From Spongiibacter thalassae (GTDB taxonomy: Bacteria > Pseudomonadota > Gammaproteobacteria > Pseudomonadales > Spongiibacteraceae): a stretch of 64,000 bases of DNA. Under the pieces are notes generated by a model. That model was not told where the DNA came from. It made no database searches and saw only the letters and a program-made list of their open reading frames with translations. The position numbers were made by a program, and so were the translations under genes. The stretch's first letter is position 1. Every line of letters starts with the position of its first letter. Below are positions 55,408-64,000 of the stretch, piece by piece. The stretch is from contig NZ_JAAWWK010000002.1 of assembly GCF_012272835.1 (NCBI RefSeq), forward strand, positions 773,451 to 837,450, given 5' to 3'.

Positions 55408-57278
55408 GGAGCCTCCGGCCAGCGCTTGTCGAGAATCATCAGTGGCTCCAGGGGCTTGCCGTCGGCTTTCAGGGTTTCGATGCGCTGCTTCTCCTCGTCG
55501 TCGATCCAGAACAGGCCGCCACTGCCCCCCAGCGGGTCGAACAAGCGGTCGCTGGTACGGGTGCCGTAGTGTTCGGGAAGTTTCAGCCAGCGCCAGAAGG
55601 CCTCGCGGGTGTAGGGCACCATAAAGGTGGGAATAAACGAGCCCTGGTCGTGCACCAACTGCTCCAGTTCGTGGGCCAGACGCACCCGTTCTTCTTTCGC
55701 GGTGGCCTTGCGGTAGGCGTCGATTTTGGCGTCGATTACCGGATTATCGGTATTGGTTACATTGTTGGTTTGCGGCTTGTGGGCGTTGTCGGAGTGATAG
55801 AACTGCCAGTATCTCGGGGACAGACCCCCACCGGACCAGCCCATCCACGCCGCCTGGTGATTGTTCTCAAGAATTTGCTTAAAGGCCGCCGAAGGGTCGA
55901 GCAGGCGCAGTTGCAGGTCGATACCCGCTTTGCGTGCCTCCTGAGCCAGCACCACCAGTCGGTCGTTATGGCCACTGTTGTAATAGGTGACCCGGATTTC
56001 CAGGCGGCGATTATTCTTGCGGCGAATGCCGTCGCTGCCGAATTCCGTCCAGCCGGATGCCTCAAGCAATTGGCTGGCTTTGGCAATGTCGAAACGGCGT
56101 GCCCGAATCGTTGGATTGGTGTAGTCACCGTAACCAACATGGGCGGTTTCAAGCCGCTCGTAATCCCCCCGTAATACGGTGTTGATGACCTTGTCGATAT
56201 TCAGTGCGTGGGCGAGGGCGTGGCGCACATTGATGTCGTCGAGGGGCGGCGCATCCTCATTTAAAAACAGGCCGGATATGGGTTGCGGCACATCATTATA
56301 GAACTTGATTTTGCCGACATAGCCCTTGTCGTAGATGTCACCCTGGGCCTTTTTATGCCACAGGCGCGGCATGATCAACGGGAAGCTGTCCAGCTCGCCC
56401 TTGCGAAAATACTGGTAGGCGATATTGATGTCGCGAATCAATTTGACGCGAATAAAATCCGGGTTGTAGCGATGCTTGAAGAATCGCTTGTCGTTGGCCC
56501 ACCAGTCGGCCTTGCGGCGAAACTCGATGTACTTGCCCTTGCGAATACTGTCGATGATATAGGGCCCGGTATTGGGCTCAATGGCCCAGTTGTAGTCTCT
56601 GACCCAGTTTTCATCGAGCTTGTGGAACTGCCGGGGCACCGGCGACAGGCTGTATTCGAACAGCATTTCGTCCCGGGGTTTGGCCACCGCACCCAGTACC
56701 CCCAGAGTGTGGTCGTCGTATTTGACCACCTCACGTATCACCTCGGTGAAGTAGTTGTTATACCAGGGAGCCAGAATATGGGGCGAGCGCATAAACTCCA
56801 GCGCGAACACAAAGTCGTCGGCGGTGACCGGCGTGCCGTCAGACCAGCGCGCGTCGGGGTCAAGGCGGAAAAAAATGCTGTGGCCATCGTCGCCAAAGGC
56901 CCAGTGGGTGGCGAGCTCGGGAATCGGGTTGAGTGTGTTGGGGTGAATGCCCACCAGACTCAGATTGTTGGCGCGCATATAGTTGGCAAAGCTGCCATTG
57001 GAGTCGGGGCCAACCAGACGCAGGGTCAACGGAAAGGTCGTAATAAAATCACGAAAGCGCCCGCCGCGTTTTGCCTGAGGGCTGGCAAAGGGAGCGTCGC
57101 TGGTATTGGTTTCCCAGGTCAGCCCGGGGGGCAGGGTGGCGGGTAAATGCAGGGTGTCGTCGGCCGCGCGGTTTTCGCCTTGTTCGGCCAAGGCAAAGGG
57201 CGTGGCGAACAGGCTGCACAGCAGCGCGAGACTGAGGATACCCAGCATTGACGAAAAATGACGACAGTAGTTACTCAT
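55404..57278 (-). CDS. Periplasmic solute-binding protein, family 5 (YejA/OppA-like)
   Basis: A 624-residue exported peptide-binding protein. A signal peptide covers about residues 1-31 (hydrophobic core MLGILSLALLCSLFATPFA, then LAEQ). Family 5 motifs include LATHWAFGDDGHSIFFRL and WSDGTPVTADDFVFALE. It lacks a lipobox. The ligand may be an oligopeptide or a microcin-like compound as for YejA, but this cannot be read from sequence. ATG at 57278 overlaps the YejE-like stop by 8 nt. It is placed third in the operon rather than first. Confidence 0.9.
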   Translation of the reverse strand: MSNYCRHFSSMLGILSLALLCSLFATPFALAEQGENRAADDTLHLPATLPPGLTWETNTSDAPFASPQAKRGGRFRDFITTFPLTLRLVGPDSNGSFANYMRANNLSLVGIHPNTLNPIPELATHWAFGDDGHSIFFRLDPDARWSDGTPVTADDFVFALEFMRSPHILAPWYNNYFTEVIREVVKYDDHTLGVLGAVAKPRDEMLFEYSLSPVPRQFHKLDENWVRDYNWAIEPNTGPYIIDSIRKGKYIEFRRKADWWANDKRFFKHRYNPDFIRVKLIRDINIAYQYFRKGELDSFPLIMPRLWHKKAQGDIYDKGYVGKIKFYNDVPQPISGLFLNEDAPPLDDINVRHALAHALNIDKVINTVLRGDYERLETAHVGYGDYTNPTIRARRFDIAKASQLLEASGWTEFGSDGIRRKNNRRLEIRVTYYNSGHNDRLVVLAQEARKAGIDLQLRLLDPSAAFKQILENNHQAAWMGWSGGGLSPRYWQFYHSDNAHKPQTNNVTNTDNPVIDAKIDAYRKATAKEERVRLAHELEQLVHDQGSFIPTFMVPYTREAFWRWLKLPEHYGTRTSDRLFDPLGGSGGLFWIDDEEKQRIETLKADGKPLEPLMILDKRWPEAP

Positions 57279-58332
57279 AAAAGCTGAATTTTCTCGGGTC
57301 GTAGGCATCGCGAATGGCTTCGCCAACGTAGGCGACCAGCATCAGTATCAGGGTCATCGCTGTGACCACAGAGCCCACCAGCCACAGTGACTCCAGGTTC
57401 TCGGTGCCCTGTTTTAGCAGCTCTCCCCAGCTGGGGGTCGGTGGTGGCAAGCCAAAGCCCAGATAGTCCAGAGCGGTGAGGGAGGTGATGCCGCCGGCAA
57501 CGGAAAAGGGCACAAAGGTAATCAATGTGGAAACGCTATTGGGCAGAATGTGGCGAAACACAATCCGGCTGCCCGAGGCGCCCAGCGCCCGCGCAGCCAT
57601 AACGTAGTCTCGGGCCATTTCCTTATAGGTGGCGGTGCGCATATACCAGGTCATGCTGGTCCAGCCAAAAAAGGCCATTATCAGCAAAAGGGTCCAGAAT
57701 CCCGGAGTAATGACCGAGGCGACGATCATAATCACGTAAAGGAAGGGGATATTGGACCAGATCTCGATAATCCGCTGGAAGAACAGGTCGAATTTTCCAC
57801 CCCAATAGCCCATCAAACAGCCGATGGCGACGCCGACCAGATAGGTAAAACCCAGCAGCAGCAGCGAAAACACCATGGCGGTGCGAAACCCGTAGATCAA
57901 CCGGGCAAAGACATCGCGGCCACTGGTATCGGTGCCCAGCAGGTGACCACTGGTCAGGGAGGGGGCATGGGGGGGGAAATCCCCGGCGATAAGGTCTGTC
58001 TCCAACGGGCCGAAGGGCACCGGCGGCATCAATACCCAGTTGCCTTCGTCGGCGTTGGCAAATTGAGACTTGAGTTCCCGGTAGTTGACCTCGTAGGCGT
58101 AGTCCAGACCGAAATCCCGCCCGCTATGGGTGGCACCGTAGGTAGGGAAATACAGCTCCCCCTGGTAGTACACCACCAGCGCCCGATGGCTGGCGAGCAT
58201 TTCGGCGGCAAAACTGAGGCCGGTGAGCAGGATCAACAGACAGGCAGAGATGTATCCGCGCCGGGACTGCTTGAAGCGCTGCCAGCGCTTTCTAGCGACG
58301 GGGTTGCGCAGCAAACGTGATACCAGAGCCAT
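57271..58332 (-). CDS. ABC transporter permease, YejE-like
   Basis: A 353-residue inner-membrane permease with an N-terminal helix near residue 30 and a large periplasmic loop (YYQGELYFPTYG, a YejE hallmark), followed by the BPD_transp_1 domain and the EAA loop around ARALGASGSRIVFRHILPN. It pairs with the YejB-like permease. ATG at 58332 overlaps the upstream stop by one base. Confidence 0.92.
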   Translation of the reverse strand: MALVSRLLRNPVARKRWQRFKQSRRGYISACLLILLTGLSFAAEMLASHRALVVYYQGELYFPTYGATHSGRDFGLDYAYEVNYRELKSQFANADEGNWVLMPPVPFGPLETDLIAGDFPPHAPSLTSGHLLGTDTSGRDVFARLIYGFRTAMVFSLLLLGFTYLVGVAIGCLMGYWGGKFDLFFQRIIEIWSNIPFLYVIMIVASVITPGFWTLLLIMAFFGWTSMTWYMRTATYKEMARDYVMAARALGASGSRIVFRHILPNSVSTLITFVPFSVAGGITSLTALDYLGFGLPPPTPSWGELLKQGTENLESLWLVGSVVTAMTLILMLVAYVGEAIRDAYDPRKFSFYE

Positions 58333-59360
58333 CAGTGAACGCCTCCGCCGAAGCGAATTCGGGGGTCGACCAGAGCGACGCAAATATCGGAAAGAATATT
58401 GCCGATTAGATAAAGCAGGGAGGAGATCACCAGAATCCCCATCACGATCGGGTAGTCCCGCTCAATAATAGCTTCGTAGCCCAACAGACCAATGCCGTCG
58501 ATATTGAAAATGGTCTCGATCAGAAACGAGCCGCTGATCAGCAGGGAGATATTGCTGCCAAAGGAGGTGGCCACCGGAATCAGACTGTTGCGCAGGGCGT
58601 GGCGGCGCACACTCTGGCCCAGGCCAAGCCCCTTGGCGGCAGCGGTGCGCATATAGTCGGTGGACAGATTATCCATCAGGGCGTTTTTCATCATCAGTGT
58701 GGTGACCGCAAAACTGCCAGCCAGGTAGGCAATCAGCGGCAGCGCCGCGTGATGGAAGATATCTTTGGTCTTTTGCCAGGGGCTAAGTTCACTGAAATCG
58801 TCGGACACAAAGCCCCCCAGCGGGAACCAGTCGTAGTAGCCGGCAAAGAGAGAGATCAGCGCAATACCGATAACGTAGCTGGGCAGGGCGTAGCCCAGAA
58901 ATACCACCGCAGACGATGCGCCGTCGAAGCGCCCGCCGTGATACATGCCCTTGAGCAAGCCGAGGGGAATACACACCAGATAGGTCAGAATCAGGGTGGT
59001 GACCCCGTAGAAAATCGATACCGGAAAGCGCTCGCGAATAATCTGCCACACCGGATCCTGATAGCGGGTAGACAGACCGAGGTCCAGTTGCAGCACTTTT
59101 TTGAGCCACAGGGCGTAGCCGGTGAGAATCGGCTTGTCGAAGCCGTAATATTTCTCCAACTCGGCCATCTGCTCTTCCGACAGGGTACCGCCGCCCTGAC
59201 TGCGCTGTAGGCCGCCGGTTTCGCCGCCCAGCTGTGCCTGGGTCATCATGCGTTCAATGGGCCCACCCGGTACCACTCGGGTAATGGCGAAAACGAGCAG
59301 CGTAATGCCGATAAATGTGGGAATAATCAGGAGAAAACGGCGTAAAAAATAACCTGCCAT
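58332..59360 (-). CDS. ABC transporter permease, YejB-like
   Basis: A 342-residue permease beginning MAGYFLRRFLLIIPTFIGIT, with the VPGGPIERM loop typical of YejB and the EAA motif AAAKGLGLGQSVRRHALRN. It is the first gene of the importer operon, with 58 nt between it and the mltD stop. No promoter is evident in that gap, so read-through from mltD is possible. Confidence 0.92.
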   Translation of the reverse strand: MAGYFLRRFLLIIPTFIGITLLVFAITRVVPGGPIERMMTQAQLGGETGGLQRSQGGGTLSEEQMAELEKYYGFDKPILTGYALWLKKVLQLDLGLSTRYQDPVWQIIRERFPVSIFYGVTTLILTYLVCIPLGLLKGMYHGGRFDGASSAVVFLGYALPSYVIGIALISLFAGYYDWFPLGGFVSDDFSELSPWQKTKDIFHHAALPLIAYLAGSFAVTTLMMKNALMDNLSTDYMRTAAAKGLGLGQSVRRHALRNSLIPVATSFGSNISLLISGSFLIETIFNIDGIGLLGYEAIIERDYPIVMGILVISSLLYLIGNILSDICVALVDPRIRFGGGVH

Positions 59361-59418
59361 ATATGTCTGTAGCCCTCGGGGAGGGCAACACCTTCCGCAA
59401 AATTTTCCCTAGTCTACC

Positions 59419-61041
59419 TCAAAGATCGGCTGTGGTGATGTCCACATACAGAGTTAGTGCCTGGCCGGGTTGCAAATAGCGACCGGGACGCAGTGAATTC
59501 CATTTGACGATATCATTCACACTCAAATTAAACCGGCTGGCGATACGCGAGAGATTGTCGCCATTGCGCACTCGATAGCCGACCTTCTTGAGATGGCCGT
59601 CGGGGTTGTGGCCGCTTTTGGTGTAGATCGCCAGCGTCTGGCCCGGCTTGATCAAAGCCCCTTTGTCCAGGCGATTCCAGCGAATGAGGTCGCGAGTGGA
59701 TACCTTGTGGGCGCTGGCGATCTCGCTCAGGGTGTCGCCGGATTTTACCCGGTATTCCCGCTTTTTAGTGCTCGCGGTGCCGCGGTTGAGCGACTGCAAG
59801 GGCGTGTTTTTCGACCCGCCGGGAATCAACAACAGCTGGCCGGCTTTCAGTAAATCCGAGTCGAGATTATTGCTGGTGCGCAAACTGGCAACATCGACGT
59901 GGAATTTGCGGGCGATGGTAATCAGATTGTCGCCGCTTTCAACCTTGTAGCGGGTCCAGCGTACCCGGTCTTCCGGGGCGAGGTCGGCGATGTTCTGGCT
60001 GAACAGGTCGGCCTTGGCTTCGGGAATCAGCAGGTAGTGCGGTCCCTCCGGTGCGGTGACCCAGCGGTTGAATCCGGGGTTCAGGCGGTACAGCTCGTCG
60101 AGGGTGACATCGGCGAGGGAGGCGGCCTTGGCCAGGTCGATCTGGCTGCCGACATCGACTTTAACAAAGTGCTGGGTGTCCGGCACTTCCGGCAGTGTCA
60201 GGTTGTAGCTGGACGGCGCGCCAAATATTTTTACCAGTGCCAACAGCTTGGGCACGTAGCGCTCGGTCTCCTTGGGTAAATCGAGGGACCAGAAATCGGT
60301 CGGCTTACCCGCTTTGCGATTACGTCGTATGGCGCGGTTAACTGTGCCTGCGCCGGCGTTGTATGCGGCGAGGGTGAGCATCCAGTCGCCGTCAAAGCGC
60401 CGGTTCAGGTCGCTGAGATAATTCAGCGCGGCGTCGGTGGCCACCAGTACGTCGCGGCGACCGTCATACCACCAGTTCTGTTCAATACCCACGTACTTGG
60501 CTGTGCTGGGGATAAACTGCCACAGTCCTGCGGCGCGGCCGTGGGAGTAGGCAAAGGGGTCGTAGGCGCTTTCTACGAAGGGCAGGAGTGCCAGGTCAAC
60601 CGGCATATCCCGGGCTTCCAGCTCCTCGACGATATGGTGAATATAGCGGCCAGCGCGTTTGCTGACATTGCCCAGGTAGTAGCTGTGCTCGGCGTACCAG
60701 GCCTCCAGTGCGTCGACCTCGCTGCGGCTGACGTGCTCGGCAAATGTCAGCTTGTCGCTGATGCGATCCCACACATTGGCGTAGCTGGCCAGGGCTTCGC
60801 TTTCGCCAATGTCCTCGGGCTCGACAAATTCTGTGTTGTCGATTTTTTTCTTTTTAATGGCCTTTTTCATATAGGCCTGACACTGAATCAGCGCGGCGTT
60901 TTCCGGCTTGCTGCAGCGTCCCTGTTTATTGTAGGTGCTGTACTGTCGCGGTGCGTTGCTGGCGCAGGCACTGAGCAATGCGGCGCTAATCAAGGTCACA
61001 GTAAAGGGCCGAATCAGGCCGGATAAGGTCAGGTTTGTCAT
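59419..61041 (-). CDS. mltD: Membrane-bound lytic murein transglycosylase D
   Basis: A 540-residue lipoprotein that cleaves peptidoglycan glycan strands to anhydro-muropeptides. The lipobox LLSAC places the lipidated Cys at 26. The SLT domain has the catalytic Glu157 in LLPFVESAYDP and WQFIPSTAKYVGI. Three LysM peptidoglycan-binding repeats lie at about 365-410, 430-475 and 490-535. E. coli MltD is 452 residues with two LysM domains, so this is longer. gloB is just upstream. Confidence 0.95.
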   Translation of the reverse strand: MTNLTLSGLIRPFTVTLISAALLSACASNAPRQYSTYNKQGRCSKPENAALIQCQAYMKKAIKKKKIDNTEFVEPEDIGESEALASYANVWDRISDKLTFAEHVSRSEVDALEAWYAEHSYYLGNVSKRAGRYIHHIVEELEARDMPVDLALLPFVESAYDPFAYSHGRAAGLWQFIPSTAKYVGIEQNWWYDGRRDVLVATDAALNYLSDLNRRFDGDWMLTLAAYNAGAGTVNRAIRRNRKAGKPTDFWSLDLPKETERYVPKLLALVKIFGAPSSYNLTLPEVPDTQHFVKVDVGSQIDLAKAASLADVTLDELYRLNPGFNRWVTAPEGPHYLLIPEAKADLFSQNIADLAPEDRVRWTRYKVESGDNLITIARKFHVDVASLRTSNNLDSDLLKAGQLLLIPGGSKNTPLQSLNRGTASTKKREYRVKSGDTLSEIASAHKVSTRDLIRWNRLDKGALIKPGQTLAIYTKSGHNPDGHLKKVGYRVRNGDNLSRIASRFNLSVNDIVKWNSLRPGRYLQPGQALTLYVDITTADL

Positions 61042-61048
61042 GATGGCT

Positions 61049-61819
61049 TCAACTATTATCTTTCCACGTTCTCAGGGCGGCAAAAATCTCGACCTGCGTG
61101 TAGTTATCCAGATCGTGCTCGCGGGCAATATTGCGCTGCAGGCTCGGTATGGCACTACGAAGAAACGGGTTGGTTTTTTGTTCGACGGCGATGGTCGAGG
61201 GAAGGGTGATTCGATTGGCCGCGCGCAGGGCTTCGGTTTCCCGATAGCGCTGTTGCAAATCGGCGTTTTCCGGTTCCGCTTTCAGGGCGAAACGAAGGTT
61301 GTTAAGGGTGTACTCATGGGCGCAGTACACTCGGGTGTCCGCGGGTAGGGACTGGAGCCGACCTAGCGATTCGAGCATCTGTTCCGGGGTTCCTTCAAAC
61401 AGCCGACCGCAACCGCCGGCAAACAAGGTATCCCCACAGAATAGCAGCTTATTTTCTGCGCAAAAGTAGGCAACATGGTCAAGTGTGTGACCGGGTACGC
61501 CAATCGTTGTGAATTCGACGCCGTGTACGGCGACAGTGTCGCCGTCAGCAACGACGCAGTTTAATGCAGATGTCGATGATTTCGGCCCAATTGCCGGTAC
61601 ATCGCCGCATTTTTCGATAATTTCGCCAATTCCACCGACATGGTCTGGGTGGTGATGCGTCACCAGAATTGCGGTAAGCTGCAAATGGTGCTCGCGCAAA
61701 TAGGCGAGGGCTGGAGCCGCCTCGCCGGGATCAACCAGCACAGCGTCGGCGCCGGATGTGATACACCAGATGTAGTTATCGCTGAACGCCGGTATAGGCG
61801 ATATTGACAGTTGGGTCAT
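61049..61819 (-). CDS. gloB: Hydroxyacylglutathione hydrolase (glyoxalase II)
   Basis: A 256-residue metallo-beta-lactamase-fold hydrolase completing methylglyoxal detoxification by releasing lactate and glutathione from S-lactoylglutathione. The metal motif THHHPDH is at residues 54-60, with GHTLDHV, FCGDTLFAGGCGR and CAHEYTLNN following. It is divergent from the yafS-like gene as in E. coli and ends 7 nt before mltD. Confidence 0.95.
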   Translation of the reverse strand: MTQLSISPIPAFSDNYIWCITSGADAVLVDPGEAAPALAYLREHHLQLTAILVTHHHPDHVGGIGEIIEKCGDVPAIGPKSSTSALNCVVADGDTVAVHGVEFTTIGVPGHTLDHVAYFCAENKLLFCGDTLFAGGCGRLFEGTPEQMLESLGRLQSLPADTRVYCAHEYTLNNLRFALKAEPENADLQQRYRETEALRAANRITLPSTIAVEQKTNPFLRSAIPSLQRNIAREHDLDNYTQVEIFAALRTWKDNS

Positions 61820-61910
61820 TATTTTTACCTCGTGGTGCTCAGGGTAAACATATCTTGTTAGTTAGACAAGTCGCGCGCTGGTCCAGCGCCTTGGCAAGGG
61901 AGGTTCAGCA

Positions 61911-62672
61911 ATGTCACGTTGGCGAACACAGCACTCACCCGATATTCTGCACCCCGCGCTGCGGGAGTGGTTTCGCACTCCGGTGGGGCAAACGGTGTTG
62001 CAGGAAGAGCAGGCGCTGATTGTCGATGCGCTGAGTGATCGCAGCACCGCCGGGCGCTGCCTGCTTAAACTAAGCGCGATTCCCGAGCGCTGCAATCTGG
62101 AGGCTGCCTTTAATCAGCGGCAGTTCAACCTCGGCAATATCGCCCAGTACGGCTTCAGCCAGGTGCTGGACGCGGTTTGCGACTTTCACCAGCTACCGAT
62201 TGCCAACGAGTCACAGGACATCGTTGTGCTTCACCACCTCCTTGAATTCGTTGAGAATCCTCACAAAGTGTTGAGAGAGGTTGAGCGGGTATTGGTTCCC
62301 CACGGCAAGGTGGTGGTGTGCGGTATTAATCCCTGGTCCTTGCTCGGTCTGCGCGGCCGTTTGGGGCGTCTCAAGCGCAGTGCCATGTGGCAAAACCACA
62401 GTCTGAGCATCAACCGCATCAACGACTGGCTGTCTTTGCTTGGGTTTGAATCCTATAATGCGCGCTACGCTTTTCATCGTTTGCCGATCAACCGACCGGC
62501 TTATTTCATGAATCATGCCAGTTTATCCAGCCAAGTGCCCCTGGGCGGTGTATTTGTGCTGGCCGCGACGAAATACCGGGCGCCACTGACACCGGCGGCA
62601 GACTTTAAAAAGCGGGGCCAAATTCTGCGCCACCCGAGCCTGGCGGGCGCGACACGCAATGTGCGGGATTAA
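61911..62672 (+). CDS. YafS-like SAM-dependent methyltransferase family protein
   Basis: A 253-residue protein matching the YafS family by sequence and location (between gloB and rnhA). The class I methyltransferase core is recognisable from about residue 85: QLPIANESQDIVVLHHLLEF and LREVERVLVPHGKVVVCGIN. The first SAM-binding glycine motif is degenerate, the corresponding part reading CLLKLSAIPERCNLE, so activity or cofactor use is uncertain. GGGAGG precedes the ATG. Confidence 0.82.
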   Translation: MSRWRTQHSPDILHPALREWFRTPVGQTVLQEEQALIVDALSDRSTAGRCLLKLSAIPERCNLEAAFNQRQFNLGNIAQYGFSQVLDAVCDFHQLPIANESQDIVVLHHLLEFVENPHKVLREVERVLVPHGKVVVCGINPWSLLGLRGRLGRLKRSAMWQNHSLSINRINDWLSLLGFESYNARYAFHRLPINRPAYFMNHASLSSQVPLGGVFVLAATKYRAPLTPAADFKKRGQILRHPSLAGATRNVRD

Positions 62673-62694
62673 CCCGTTCTGTATAAGGTACTGA

Positions 62695-63135
62695 ATGACA
62701 GATTTGAATGTAGTGGAAATTTTTACTGACGGAGCCTGCAAGGGAAATCCAGGTCCCGGCGGTTGGGGAGTGCTGCTGCGCAGCAAGGGGCAGGAGAAAA
62801 CCCTGCACGGCGGCGAGCGCGCCACCACCAATAACAGAATGGAATTAACCGCTGCCATCGAGGGCTTGAAGGCGTTAAAGAAGCCCTGTGAGGTGGTGTT
62901 AACCACCGACTCGCAATACGTGCGCAAGGGCATTACCGAGTGGATGCCCAATTGGAAAAAGCGTAACTGGCGTACCGCTTCCAAGGCACCGGTGAAAAAT
63001 GCCGACCTCTGGCAGCTGCTCGACGAATTGAACAGTCGCCATCGCATTGATTGGCGTTGGGTCAAGGGGCACAGCGGGCACCGCGAAAACGAAATTGCCG
63101 ACCAGCTTGCCAATCGCGGTATAGAAGAACTCTGA
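62695..63135 (+). CDS. rnhA: Ribonuclease HI
   Basis: A 146-residue RNase H that degrades RNA in RNA-DNA hybrids. The catalytic acids are in [12 protein letters not shown] (Asp12), [16 protein letters not shown], and the late [11 protein letters not shown]. Length and the basic-protrusion region ([11 protein letters not shown]) match E. coli RNase HI. It lies 22 nt after the methyltransferase gene and 51 nt before dnaQ. In E. coli rnhA is divergent from dnaQ; here both read the same way. Confidence 0.97.
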   Translation: MTDLNVVEIFTDGACKGNPGPGGWGVLLRSKGQEKTLHGGERATTNNRMELTAAIEGLKALKKPCEVVLTTDSQYVRKGITEWMPNWKKRNWRTASKAPVKNADLWQLLDELNSRHRIDWRWVKGHSGHRENEIADQLANRGIEEL

Positions 63136-63186
63136 TCCCTTCATCTTGCCGCCAAGTCGCGGCAAACATACAGCTCCGGGAAAACT

Positions 63187-63906
63187 ATGCGCCAGATTGT
63201 ATTGGATACCGAAACCACCGGTATCGACCTGAATGACGGGCACCGCATCATAGAGATCGGTTGCGTTGAGCTTATCGACCGCAAACTGACCGGTCGGCAT
63301 TTTCATCAGTACCTCAATCCCGAGCGGGAGGTCGAGGCGGGGGCCATCGAGGTTCACGGGATTACCAATGAAATGCTTCGCGACAAGCCGCTGTTTGCCG
63401 CCGTTGCCGACGAGTTTTTTGAGTTTGTTCAGGGCGCGGAGCTGGTGATTCACAACGCCCCCTTTGACGTCGGCTTTCTCGATATGGAATTGGCCAGACT
63501 GAATCGCGGCTTTCCCAAATTGGCACAGGTGTGTTCGATCGTCGATACCCTGGTAATGGCGCGCAAAAAGCACCCGGGGCAGCGCAATACCCTGGACGCA
63601 CTGTGCGGGCGCTACTACGTTGATAACTCCCAGCGGGACCTTCACGGGGCACTGCTGGATGCCGAGATTCTGGCAGACGTCTACCTGCTGATGACCGGCG
63701 GGCAAACGGATTTGGCGCTGGCCGCCGAAAGCGGCGACAGCAAAAATGCCGACGGCAGCAGCACCCTGCGCAGAGTCAGTGCTGACCGTCCCCCCCTCAA
63801 GGTCATTCGCGCCTCGGCAGAGGAGCTGGCGGCCCACCAGGAGCAGTTGGACATCATCGACAAAAGCAGCGGCGGCAACTGTTTATGGCGATCCGGCGAT
63901 TCCTGA
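63187..63906 (+). CDS. dnaQ: DNA polymerase III epsilon subunit
   Basis: A 239-residue 3'-5' proofreading exonuclease. ExoI motif DTETTGID (Asp7, Glu9), ExoII region IHNAPFDVGFLD and ExoIII HGALLDAEILADVYL are intact. The C-terminal segment that binds the alpha subunit ends EQLDIIDKSSGGNCLW. It forms the Pol III core with DnaE and HolE. The start ATG at 63187 lies 51 nt after rnhA. Confidence 0.96.
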   Translation: MRQIVLDTETTGIDLNDGHRIIEIGCVELIDRKLTGRHFHQYLNPEREVEAGAIEVHGITNEMLRDKPLFAAVADEFFEFVQGAELVIHNAPFDVGFLDMELARLNRGFPKLAQVCSIVDTLVMARKKHPGQRNTLDALCGRYYVDNSQRDLHGALLDAEILADVYLLMTGGQTDLALAAESGDSKNADGSSTLRRVSADRPPLKVIRASAEELAAHQEQLDIIDKSSGGNCLWRSGDS

Positions 63907-64000
63907 ACGGCGTTCTGAGTACTGGTAGGTATTTCCGCGGTTTCCCCCTGTGCTCGCGCTCCATTAGCTGCTAAAAAGCGGTGTAAGGCGGTAACTGATG
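63907..64000. other. Window end, no feature seen
   Basis: The last 94 bases after dnaQ hold no recognisable gene, tRNA or terminator. In some relatives a tRNA follows dnaQ, but none is visible before the window ends. Confidence 0.5.

Noticed and set aside
54142-55569. A 475-codon plus-strand frame opposite the two ATPase genes
   Set aside because: It is antisense to well-supported ABC ATPases with intact Walker motifs and shows no protein-like domain.

Overview
The window is a contiguous piece of a gammaproteobacterial chromosome, mostly housekeeping genes. Gene order combines arrangements shared with Escherichia coli (rne/rluC/yceF/yceD-rpmF-plsX-fab-pabC-mltG-tmk-holB; mltD-gloB/yafS-rnhA-dnaQ) with pseudomonad-like features: a HAD phosphatase after rluC, pilZ after holB, no fabH after plsX, a DUF934 gene behind a ferredoxin-type sulfite reductase, and an ETF/ETF-QO divergon. 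I infer a marine, pseudomonad- or Cellvibrionales-like heterotroph; the exact genus cannot be read from this sequence. I saw no phage, transposon, CRISPR array or clear island.

Layout. 1-2266: the 5' two thirds of rne (minus strand) and a long, structured leader/intergenic region. 2267-13585: rluC, HAD, maf (minus), then the lipid and cell-wall block yceD-rpmF-plsX-fabD-fabG-acpP-fabF-pabC-mltG-tmk-holB, with several 4-8 nt overlaps. 13638-20493: pilZ, tatD, gcvT, an unexpected cytoplasmic GH84 (O-GlcNAcase-like) enzyme, and fadBA preceded by a perfect operator-like palindrome. 20652-29390: tRNA-Leu(UAG) and the proteostasis series tig-clpP-clpX-lon-hupB-ppiD, with a near-consensus heat-shock promoter before lon. 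29474-36577: a Sfp-type phosphopantetheinyl transferase, serA, DUF1285, ETF-QO (minus) divergent from etfBA, and a YceI protein.

36590-47052: a CPA2 antiporter, the sulfite reductase pair, small membrane proteins, metH (minus), then nfuA, a thioesterase, a YchJ protein and an EEP hydrolase. 47313-53333: aroF (minus), a small secreted protein with rlmD, then rlmG, a tyrosine phosphatase and an AraC regulator (all minus). 53424-61819 (minus): a five-gene Yej/Opp-type peptide importer, mltD and gloB. 61911-63906: yafS-like methyltransferase, rnhA and dnaQ.

Functional themes. FadBA and the ETF/ETF-QO genes together form a route from fatty-acid beta-oxidation to the quinone pool. SerA, GcvT, MetH and PabC belong to one-carbon and folate metabolism. 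The fab block and the phosphopantetheinyl transferase concern acyl-carrier chemistry. The most unusual gene is the GH84 enzyme at 15957-17015, whose active-site motifs closely match animal and bacterial O-GlcNAcases although it has no signal peptide. The most interesting non-coding signals are the GTTTAC...GTAAAC dyads, the hairpin next to the rne start codon, the symmetric -10 palindrome between etfQO and etfB, and a perfect 15-bp stem downstream of metH.
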